From assembly GCA_015520875.1 (NCBI GenBank), contig WAPD01000034.1:1-13477 (forward strand): DNA of 13,477 nt. The letters run 5' to 3'. The stretch comes from Microcaldota archaeon. Its GTDB lineage: Archaea > Micrarchaeota > Micrarchaeia > Anstonellales > J096. Below the pieces are notes generated by a model, which saw only the letters and a program-made list of their open reading frames with translations, did not search any database and had not been told where the DNA came from. The position numbers and the translations under genes are program-made. Numbering within the stretch: position 1 is the stretch's first letter; every line of letters starts with the position of its first letter. Shown here in pieces: positions 1 through 5,730 of this stretch.

Positions 1-591
1 GTTCCTTGCGATTCTTCATTTTTGTTTTACCTTTCTCAAAGGTTTAAAGCAACTGTTTTCTATCCCAGGTACCCGGGAACATGGGAAAGCAAAGGAACCT
101 TTGATAAATCTTTGTTGAAACAACTGTTTCAATTGCCTAAAATTAAAAAGCTAAAAGATTGTTATAGTGGTGAAATATTTCAATTTTCTTTTAACAATAT
201 AATGGCAATGGGGCATTCTTTTGGAGGTATGATCTCATTGTATCTTTTGGGTGAAAACATTGTGGATAAAGCTGTTTCAATAGCAGCCCCTTGGAAACTA
301 ACAAAAAAAGAGATAAGGGAACATTACAAATACATAAAAGAATGCTTCGGAAGCGCCTATCGCTTAGGAGAACCTGTAGAATTTTCCATAAACCCAGAAA
401 AGCTTAAAGGCAAAAAGTTCCTCTTGTTCCACAGCAAGGACGACCCAATTGTGCCTTTTGAGGATGTGAAACAATTTTTGAACCTGTTTTCAGAGAAAAC
501 AAAGATATTGGACGGTTATGGACATGGTGGGAAGAAACAAATCATAAAAAGATATTCCAGAACAATAGAAAAATTATTTAAAGATGGTTAG
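1..591 (+). CDS. Alpha/beta hydrolase, 5'-truncated by window edge
   Basis: The reading frame is open from base 1, so the true start lies upstream; the TTG at 22 is only an internal codon. The visible part carries a full alpha/beta-hydrolase triad. The nucleophile elbow is GHSFGG with the Ser codon at 217-219. The acid is probably the Asp of DPIVP (codon 442-444). The His is in YGHGG (codon 523-525). The stretch YPRYPGTWESKG near the start resembles the post-strand 'RG.G.S.G' region of serine hydrolases of the dienelactone/esterase/acylaminoacyl-peptidase type. There is no signal peptide in the visible part, and a cytoplasmic esterase or peptidase-like role is inferred. The substrate cannot be told. 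It ends in TAG and overlaps the next gene by 8 bp, so the two are probably cotranscribed. Confidence 0.8.
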   Translation, partial: VPCDSSFLFYLSQRFKATVFYPRYPGTWESKGTFDKSLLKQLFQLPKIKKLKDCYSGEIFQFSFNNIMAMGHSFGGMISLYLLGENIVDKAVSIAAPWKLTKKEIREHYKYIKECFGSAYRLGEPVEFSINPEKLKGKKFLLFHSKDDPIVPFEDVKQFLNLFSEKTKILDGYGHGGKKQIIKRYSRTIEKLFKDG

Positions 592-1726
592 GGGCCCTAT
601 AGATATTGCTAGGCATAGGCGCTGGTTAAAAAGTTCCCTTTTATATAAAGAAGCTCAAAAGCTGGTGAAACATTTAGATTTGAAACCCTATGTGCGTGGT
701 GAAACAGGTGGTGTTTTCATAGGTTCCACTTATCCTTATGTAAATATAGGTTCCATATCTGTGGAAAAACCTGTGAAACCTCCAGAGATGCTCTCTTGGG
801 ACTATAATCAAATCATTCTAAATACTTTGAAACAAACGATGGGAAAAACTAAAGGCAATGTTTCACAACCCAAGGAAACCTTTACATTTCTCTCAATGTC
901 CTATAAACCGATAGAATTTGAGATGGAACTAAAGGCTCCTCCCAAACCCCTTTTAGAGTTCTCTCCTTATTTCACACCTTTGGGACCTTCCGCTCCTTTG
1001 AAAAAGCTTGTAGAATTAGAAAACCCTAAAATTCCTAAGAAAGTCTATTCTCTCTATAATGAAAGAATAAATGCTCAAATAGCTTTAAGGGAATTGTTCC
1101 ATTTTGATCCCTATTATCTTTCAGGTTTATTAAGCGCAGGTGTCTTAGGTGCCAAGAAAAAGATGGTTCCAACACGCTGGGCTATTACAGCCACCGATGA
1201 CACTTTATCTAAAGTTTATATCTCTAAAATAAGAGACTATCCAGAGATCTCACAAGTAGAGCTTTACCACCATAACTTTTTGCACAATAGCTTTTGGGTT
1301 ATTCTAATGCCTGGCTCATGGGAATTTGAAAACTTTGAAGCATGGGCTCCTAAAACAACATGGGGTGCCCAATTCGGTTATTTGATAACATATGAAAGAG
1401 AGGACTTAAGGGGAAGAACCAAATATGCAGAGTCCCAAGCAGGCGGTTATTACGCTTCTAAATACAGCGTAACCAAGCATTTATATGGAAGGAAAAGACA
1501 GGCAAAGGTTGTTGTTATTAGGGAGGTTGACGAAGGTTATAGGATACCAGTTGGAGTGTGGCAGGTTAGAGAATCTGTTTCAAAGGCCCTTTCCAAGCCT
1601 CCAATACTTTTTGATGATTTATCATCTCTTTTAATTTTCCTATCTCAAAAGCTAACGTTGGATGTGAAACACTATGTAAAAAGGAGCTTTCTTTTGAAAC
1701 ACCAAAAAACCTTATTGGATTTTTAA
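584..1726 (+). CDS. nreA: Nre-family archaeal DNA repair protein with C-terminal PIP box
   Basis: This 380-residue protein matches the archaeal Nre family (Nre_N and Nre_C domains). Family hallmarks include PTRWAITATDDTLSK (196-210), the WEFENFEAWAP segment and the C-terminal GVWQVRESV region. Nre proteins act in DNA-damage repair and bind PCNA; in Haloferax, NreA is linked to mitomycin C resistance. The last seven residues, QKTLLDF (374-380), are a PCNA-interacting QxxLxxF motif. The ATG at 584 is forced, because an in-frame TAG lies at 566-568 and no other start codon intervenes. It overlaps the hydrolase by 8 bp, has no clear Shine-Dalgarno site, and may be translated by reinitiation. Oddity: the protein contains no cysteine, whereas many Nre proteins begin with a Cys-rich zinc-binding motif (from memory of the family). 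The 3' end overlaps pcm tail-to-tail by 15 bp. Confidence 0.9.
   Translation: MVRGPIDIARHRRWLKSSLLYKEAQKLVKHLDLKPYVRGETGGVFIGSTYPYVNIGSISVEKPVKPPEMLSWDYNQIILNTLKQTMGKTKGNVSQPKETFTFLSMSYKPIEFEMELKAPPKPLLEFSPYFTPLGPSAPLKKLVELENPKIPKKVYSLYNERINAQIALRELFHFDPYYLSGLLSAGVLGAKKKMVPTRWAITATDDTLSKVYISKIRDYPEISQVELYHHNFLHNSFWVILMPGSWEFENFEAWAPKTTWGAQFGYLITYEREDLRGRTKYAESQAGGYYASKYSVTKHLYGRKRQAKVVVIREVDEGYRIPVGVWQVRESVSKALSKPPILFDDLSSLLIFLSQKLTLDVKHYVKRSFLLKHQKTLLDF
1704..1709 (-). terminator. Oligo-T terminator candidate for pyrG-pcm
   Basis: Read on the minus strand, a run of six T lies just past the pcm stop codon (1712-1714), inside the 3' end of nre. Oligo-T tracts are the usual archaeal intrinsic termination signal. 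Confidence 0.4.
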
Positions 1727-2278
1727 TGGAACAAACACCACTTCTAAACCTTCTTTTATGACCTCTCCCTTCTTATTCACAGCAACTAGTCTTTGAGGAT
1801 AGTTCCCCAAAGGCATTACTAACAAGCCATCCTCTTTAAGCTGTTCCAATAAGGGTTGTGGAACAAAAGGAGCGGCAGCATTTACCAATATCCTATCATA
1901 AGGTGCTTCCTCTTTATAACCTTTGGAACCATCTCCTATTATAACTTTAGCATTGGAAGCACCGCATTTTTCCAAATGTTCCATTGCCTTTTTTGCCACA
2001 TCCGGGTCTATTTCAATTGAAATAACTTCTTTAGCTAATTTTGACAATACACAAGTGCTATAGCCTGTCCCTGTGCCTATTTCAAGCACTTTATGATTAT
2101 CTTTAACATCTAACATTTCAATCATTTCCTTAACAACCCCTGGAGCTGTTACAGTGCTTTCATTCATAAAAGGCAAGGCCATTTCCTCATATGCTAAATG
2201 TTTATATTGCTGTGGAACAAACAATATCCTATCTATTTTTTCAATTACTTCTTGGACCTTGCTTCTTTCACCAGCCAT
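1712..2278 (-). CDS. pcm: Protein-L-isoaspartate O-methyltransferase
   Basis: This 188-residue cytoplasmic SAM-dependent methyltransferase repairs damaged L-isoaspartyl residues by methylating them (EC 2.1.1.77). The SAM-binding motif I is VLEIGTGTG (64-72). The family-specific region before it reads FVPQQYKHLAYEE...STVTAP, matching the usual FVP..y..lAYeD...qTiSaP; the first Ser/Thr of the active-site motif is present but the preceding GHGQ is replaced by MNE. Acidic motif II is SIEIDPD (86-92). The start at 2278 lies 34 bp inside the end of pyrG and is preceded by AAGGTG (2284-2289, minus strand) at 5-nt spacing, a good archaeal ribosome-binding site, so it is a downstream operon gene. The last four codons and stop pair antisense with the PIP box of nre. 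Confidence 0.93.
   Translation of the reverse strand: MAGERSKVQEVIEKIDRILFVPQQYKHLAYEEMALPFMNESTVTAPGVVKEMIEMLDVKDNHKVLEIGTGTGYSTCVLSKLAKEVISIEIDPDVAKKAMEHLEKCGASNAKVIIGDGSKGYKEEAPYDRILVNAAAPFVPQPLLEQLKEDGLLVMPLGNYPQRLVAVNKKGEVIKEGLEVVFVPLKIQ
1720..1724 (+). terminator. Oligo-T terminator candidate for nre
   Basis: A run of five T overlaps the last codon and stop of nre. It lies 10 bp from the opposing T-run serving pcm, so the convergent transcripts appear to end in each other's coding sequence. Confidence 0.35.
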
Positions 2279-3798
2279 AAGAACACCTTAGATGGCTTTT
2301 CGAATTTACTTGTTAATTCTGGATGGGCCTGCAATCCAATTCCTTTTCCTGAAGGGTATTCAACAGCTTCTGGAATATCTTTATAAAAGGCAGAAAATCT
2401 CAACCCAGATTTTTCCAATTCTTTAATATATTTGGGATTTATTTCATATCTATGTCTGTGCCTTTCCCCTACTCTATCTTTTTTATAAATATTATAAAGC
2501 AATGTGCCCTTCTTAATTTCCATTACATATTCTCCTAATCTCATTGTTGCGCCCTTTTTCACGATAGATTTTTGCTCTGGTAGAATATCTACAACAGGAT
2601 ATTTTGTTTTTGGGTTAAATTCTGTAGAATGTGCCCCTCTCCATTTTAATACATTCCTTGCCCATTCTACTACCATCAATTGCATTCCCAAGCAAATGCC
2701 CAATAAAGGTTTTCCTTTTTCCCTAGCCTCTTTTATTGCCTTTATTTTACCTTCTATTCCTCTTTTTCCAAAGCCTCCTGCTATTATTATTCCATCATAT
2801 TTGTCCAATGTTCCATAGCTTTCGCTATCCACAAATTCTATATTAACCTCTGTGGAAAGCCAAGCTCCTGCATGTACCAAAGCTTCTTTAACGCTCGCAT
2901 AAGCATCTGGATTTTCCACGTATTTCCCAATAATCGCTATGTTTGTTTTATATTTGGGACTTTCAAGATTTTTCAACAATTTTTTCCATCGTTCCCAATT
3001 TGGTTTTTTCCTTTCTTTCAATCCAAGCTTTTGGGCAATTGCTTTGAAAATGCCTTGCTTTTCCAAAACTAAGGGAAGCTCATAAATTGATTTAACTTTG
3101 GGATCATAAAAAATATCAGAAGGTTTCACATTAGTATAAAGGGAAATCTTTTCTATCTGGGATTTAGAAGGGGGTTTAGATGCTCTTAATACAATAATGG
3201 AAGGTTTTATCCCATAGCTTTGTATTAGTTTATTGGAATGTTGTGTTGGTTTTGTTTTTAGTTCTCCATTAACCTCGGGTAAATAGCTCAATTGAAGGAA
3301 TAAAACATCTTCTTCCAAAGAAAGCTGCCTCATTGCTTCTATAAAATAAGAATTCTCTATATCTCCAACTGTTCCACCAACCTCAATTAACAAAACATCC
3401 AAACCCTTTCCATATTTCTTAACATGTTCTTTTATTAAATCGGTTACATGGGGGATAAATTGAACATCTTCTCCTAAAAAGTCCCCTCGCCTTTCCTTTT
3501 CTATAATAGTTTTGAAAATTTTACCTCCTGTTAAAGAGCTTTCACCCGTTAAATCCTTTCCCAAAAACCTTTCATAGTTCCCAAAATCCATATCAACCTC
3601 TGTTCCATCCTTTAGAACAAAAACTTCTCCATGTCTATAAGGGTTCATTGTTCCACAATCTACATTTAAATAACCATCAAACTTCAACGGTAATGTTTTC
3701 AATCCTCTGTTGCTTAGAATTTTCAACAAAGAAGATGTTAAAATTCCCTTTCCCAAACCAGACATTATCGACCCTAAAACAACCACATATTTTGTCAT
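2245..3798 (-). CDS. pyrG: CTP synthase (glutamine-hydrolysing)
   Basis: This 517-residue enzyme converts UTP to CTP using ATP and glutamine-derived ammonia (EC 6.3.4.2). The synthase domain (about 1-265) has a P-loop GSIMSGLGKGI (9-19), Mg-binding residues around DMDFG (69-73) and E139, and the KTKPTQHS segment (181-188). The class I glutamine amidotransferase domain (about 285-517) has the nucleophile Cys369 in GICLGMQ and the His492/Glu494 dyad in AHPEL; ERHRHRYEIN is present. It is slightly shorter than the usual 530-550. Oddities: the near-invariant DPY of the synthase site reads DGY (41-43), and VD(P/A)GTM reads VDCGTM. The ATG at 3798 sits about 28 nt from a TATA-like palindrome with no Shine-Dalgarno site, suggesting a leaderless mRNA. 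It is the first gene of an operon with pcm. Confidence 0.96.
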   Translation of the reverse strand: MTKYVVVLGSIMSGLGKGILTSSLLKILSNRGLKTLPLKFDGYLNVDCGTMNPYRHGEVFVLKDGTEVDMDFGNYERFLGKDLTGESSLTGGKIFKTIIEKERRGDFLGEDVQFIPHVTDLIKEHVKKYGKGLDVLLIEVGGTVGDIENSYFIEAMRQLSLEEDVLFLQLSYLPEVNGELKTKPTQHSNKLIQSYGIKPSIIVLRASKPPSKSQIEKISLYTNVKPSDIFYDPKVKSIYELPLVLEKQGIFKAIAQKLGLKERKKPNWERWKKLLKNLESPKYKTNIAIIGKYVENPDAYASVKEALVHAGAWLSTEVNIEFVDSESYGTLDKYDGIIIAGGFGKRGIEGKIKAIKEAREKGKPLLGICLGMQLMVVEWARNVLKWRGAHSTEFNPKTKYPVVDILPEQKSIVKKGATMRLGEYVMEIKKGTLLYNIYKKDRVGERHRHRYEINPKYIKELEKSGLRFSAFYKDIPEAVEYPSGKGIGLQAHPELTSKFEKPSKVFLWLVKEARSKK

Positions 3799-3823
3799 AG
3801 GGGTATTTATGTTAGGAATTGTG

Positions 3824-3829
3824 TTTAAA
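3824..3829. promoter_or_regulatory. Shared TATA-like palindrome for pyrG and Nudix gene
   Basis: TTTAAA is its own reverse complement and is the only TATA-like element in the 54-bp space between two divergent genes. Its centre is 26.5 nt from the Nudix ATG (3853) and 28.5 nt from the pyrG ATG (3798), the normal archaeal TATA-to-start-site distance in both directions. Neither gene has a Shine-Dalgarno site. This suggests one TBP site serving two leaderless transcripts. Confidence 0.55.
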
Positions 3830-3852
3830 ACATTATTGTTCTATTAGAGAAT

Positions 3853-4284
3853 ATGGAGTGTAGGCCTATAGCAGCCGATTTAGTTATCTTTGACGAACAT
3901 TATGTTCTTTTGATTAAAAGGAAAAATGAGCCCTTTAAAGGAATGTGGGCTTTGCCCGGTGGCCGCTTAGAACCTGATGAAACAATAGAACAATGTGCAA
4001 TAAGAGAAGCAAAAGAGGAAACCTCTTTAGATATCAAACTGTTGAAATTGATTGGAGTTTATTCAGACCCAAATAGAGACCCTAGGAAAGTGGTAGCTGT
4101 TGCTTTTATAGCAAAGGCCTTAAACACAGATGCTAAACCGAGTACAGATGCCGAAGAAGTAAAATGGGTTCCAATAGAGGAGGCACTAAAAATGGAACTG
4201 GCAGCAGACCACAACAAAATCCTCAATGATGCTTGGCAAATTCTTCAATCAAATCTAGAAGAGTTTCAAGGTCCTCTTTTTTGA
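3853..4284 (+). CDS. Nudix hydrolase, ADP-ribose pyrophosphatase-like
   Basis: This 143-residue protein carries a Nudix box (G37-x5-E43-x7-REAKEETSL, ending at 59), the Mg-binding catalytic signature of enzymes that cleave nucleoside-diphosphate-linked compounds. The following YSDPNRDPRK (about 69-78) resembles archaeal ADP-ribose pyrophosphatases such as the Methanocaldococcus enzyme, so ADP-ribose hydrolysis is the best guess; a dNTP-cleaning MutT role is possible. The usual Gly of the box (REUxEExGU) is Ser58; this position is structural rather than metal-binding, so activity may survive. The ATG at 3853 is probably leaderless. The 3' end overlaps the convergent aminotransferase gene by 62 bp, and both C-termini look normal for their families. 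Confidence 0.88.
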   Translation: MECRPIAADLVIFDEHYVLLIKRKNEPFKGMWALPGGRLEPDETIEQCAIREAKEETSLDIKLLKLIGVYSDPNRDPRKVVAVAFIAKALNTDAKPSTDAEEVKWVPIEEALKMELAADHNKILNDAWQILQSNLEEFQGPLF

Positions 4285-5182
4285 AGAACCCCATGTGACC
4301 TATTCTTGCTTCTCTTCCTTCAAACACACCCTTTCCACCTGCTATTAAATAACCCTTGCCTTTCAAAAACTCCAACAATTGATCCCTTTTTTCCTTAGAT
4401 TCCAATAAGAATAGGGTAATTCCGGGGTGGGGCATTGTAGATGGAACTTCATATCCTATCTCTGCTAAACGTTTTCTTACATAATTGGAGGCTTCATAAT
4501 GCCTTTGCCTAAATTGGGCTATTCCTTCTTCGGATAATAATTGCAGACTCTTATGCAAAGCAGTTATCACAGTTACTGGGGGTGTTGTAAAAGGTTGCTC
4601 CTTCAAATTGCTTAAATCCATATATAAAGGAACATCGCCTTCTAATTCATCATAGGCTACTATGGAAACTCCAGGAGGTGCTGCTAAAAACTTCTGAGAA
4701 GATGTGGCAAAAGGCAAAGGAGGATTTGTCAGAGGAAAGCTAGAAACAGCATCTATTATTGCTCCAGGGCTCGTTCCTTGAACCATGTTTAAGGTTCCTG
4801 TGCTTGTTTCACCTTCCACAACAGCCACGCATTTATGCTTCGATAAATTCACAACCATGCCTTCCCCTCTAGGAAACATTTCTATATCTATCTCGGAGAA
4901 TTTCCACCTTCTTGCCTGTTCCACCAACCTATCTCCAAACAATCCATTAGTATATATTGTACAACTTTCATATTGAGACCTTCTGTAGGCAAACAATGTT
5001 TCAATACCGATTGTTCCACTTCCAGGCAACAAAGCTATTTCTTCAGCACCGCTTAACTCCTTTAACATATCCTTTGTTTCTTGATAAATTTTTAGAAATT
5101 CAGGACTTCTGTGATAAAGCATTCTAGATTCTTTTAACACTTCCTTAGGAACCTCTACAGGCCCTGGTGTAAACCACTTCAT
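4223..5182 (-). CDS. Class V PLP-dependent aminotransferase (short form)
   Basis: This 319-residue fold-type I enzyme resembles the serine-pyruvate / alanine-glyoxylate / archaeal aspartate aminotransferase group. Visible motifs: N-terminal FTPGPVEVP; HRSPEF (24-29), substrate-loop signature; PGSGT (53-57), PLP-phosphate loop; Asp144 in IIDAVSS for the pyridine nitrogen; the PLP lysine K164 in SSQKFLAAPPG; and RIGHMG near the C-terminus with the probable carboxylate-binding Arg. It is roughly 50 residues shorter than the usual 360-390; part of the loss is between D144 and K164, where the usual GG...gvD segment is compressed. It follows the Lrp/AsnC gene by 7 bp, so cotranscription and local regulation are likely. 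The amino donor cannot be settled; aspartate would fit the adjacent asparagine synthetase. Confidence 0.85.
   Translation of the reverse strand: MKWFTPGPVEVPKEVLKESRMLYHRSPEFLKIYQETKDMLKELSGAEEIALLPGSGTIGIETLFAYRRSQYESCTIYTNGLFGDRLVEQARRWKFSEIDIEMFPRGEGMVVNLSKHKCVAVVEGETSTGTLNMVQGTSPGAIIDAVSSFPLTNPPLPFATSSQKFLAAPPGVSIVAYDELEGDVPLYMDLSNLKEQPFTTPPVTVITALHKSLQLLSEEGIAQFRQRHYEASNYVRKRLAEIGYEVPSTMPHPGITLFLLESKEKRDQLLEFLKGKGYLIAGGKGVFEGREARIGHMGFFKKEDLETLLDLIEEFAKHH
4277..4282 (+). terminator. Oligo-T terminator candidate for Nudix gene
   Basis: Six consecutive T overlap the final Phe codon and stop of the Nudix gene, within the antisense overlap with the aminotransferase gene. Confidence 0.35.
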
Positions 5183-5189
5183 GTTTTAT

Positions 5190-5627
5190 TTATGGGCTAA
5201 GGGAAATAAAGGTTTTGGTTTTTTGGATGCCCGGGATGGATTGAACCCTCTCCAATAATATTTTCCTTAGAGATTCCATGTCTTTAGCTCTTATAATAAA
5301 TGATAGATCCGCATCTCCTGTTATTATGAAAACATGTTCTATATTTGGAACCCTTTTCAATTCCTTTGCTATATCTTCCTGTGTTCTCCCAAGTCTTTTC
5401 AATTCTCCAACATCCACAAACACAAGCACCAATGCCTTTATCCCATATCCCAGTTTTTTATAATCTACTTCAATAGTCCATTTCTTTATTATCCCCTTAG
5501 ATTCCAATTGCTTTATTCGATGGTGTAATGTAGAACTCGGAACCCCAAGCTTTTTTGCCAACTTTGGAAGCTTTATCTTGGAATCCTTTAACAACTCTGC
5601 CAATATATTTCTGTCTAAGTCGTCCAT
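5190..5627 (-). CDS. Lrp/AsnC (feast/famine) family transcriptional regulator
   Basis: This 145-residue protein has the two-domain Lrp/AsnC layout. The N-terminal winged helix-turn-helix (about 1-50) begins DDLDRNILAELLKDSKI with recognition helix SSTLHHRIKQLESKGII. The C-terminal RAM/effector domain (about 62-140) contains GDADL, matching the GDxD ligand-loop motif. Such proteins form octameric or dimeric assemblies that sense amino acids and bind short AT-rich palindromes. The gene is divergent from asparagine synthetase and followed by an aminotransferase, so the likely effector is an amino acid of the aspartate/asparagine/glutamine set (inference from context). The ATG at 5627 lies about 27 nt from TTTTAAAG (5650-5657, read on the minus strand) without a Shine-Dalgarno site, suggesting leaderless expression and probably autoregulation through the shared upstream region. 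Confidence 0.93.
   Translation of the reverse strand: MDDLDRNILAELLKDSKIKLPKLAKKLGVPSSTLHHRIKQLESKGIIKKWTIEVDYKKLGYGIKALVLVFVDVGELKRLGRTQEDIAKELKRVPNIEHVFIITGDADLSFIIRAKDMESLRKILLERVQSIPGIQKTKTFISLSP
5204..5211 (-). promoter_or_regulatory. Possible internal TATA box for the aminotransferase gene
   Basis: On the minus strand TTTATTTC lies about 25 nt upstream of the aminotransferase ATG (5182), inside the last codons of the regulator gene. There is no Shine-Dalgarno site before that ATG, so a leaderless secondary promoter is possible; it is a weak match. Confidence 0.25.
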
Positions 5628-5649
5628 GTTGTATATTTTACAAAAAATA

Positions 5650-5657
5650 CTTTAAAA
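5650..5657 (-). promoter_or_regulatory. TATA box of the Lrp/AsnC-family gene
   Basis: TTTTAAAG on the minus strand is centred about 27 nt before the ATG at 5627, matching the spacing of leaderless archaeal transcripts. Confidence 0.5.
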
Positions 5658-5670
5658 TGTTGTGAAACGT

Positions 5671-5693
5671 TGAAAATAATTCAAAAATTTTTG
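5671..5693. promoter_or_regulatory. Candidate Lrp/AsnC operator: two overlapping palindromes
   Basis: Between the two divergent TATA boxes lie TGAAAATAATTCA (5671-5683) and, overlapping its end, the perfect 12-bp palindrome CAAAAATTTTTG (5682-5693). The first differs at one base from TGAAANNNTTTCA, which I recall as the site recognised by the Pyrococcus feast/famine regulator FL11. The placement between both core promoters suits a regulator controlling itself and the asparagine synthetase gene. Confidence 0.5.
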
Positions 5694-5700
5694 GATAAAG

Positions 5701-5708
5701 CTTAAATA
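5701..5708 (+). promoter_or_regulatory. TATA box of asparagine synthetase gene
   Basis: CTTAAATA is centred 26.5 nt upstream of the ATG at 5731. It is preceded by an A-rich stretch (GATAAAG) that could serve as a BRE. No Shine-Dalgarno site precedes the ATG, so the mRNA is probably leaderless. Confidence 0.6.
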
Positions 5709-5730
5709 CACACTAAAGCGTTATCAAAAC

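Noticed and set aside
22..24. TTG at 22 as the start of the alpha/beta hydrolase
   Set aside because: The frame is open to base 1 and the residues before it (VPCDSSF) fit the family's N-terminal strand region, so the gene is simply cut by the window edge.
2198..3072. Plus-strand open frames of 60-104 codons opposite pyrG and pcm
   Set aside because: They are antisense to well-supported enzymes, have Phe/Ile/Pro-rich compositions typical of reverse-strand reading of AT-rich genes, and show no domain or start signal.
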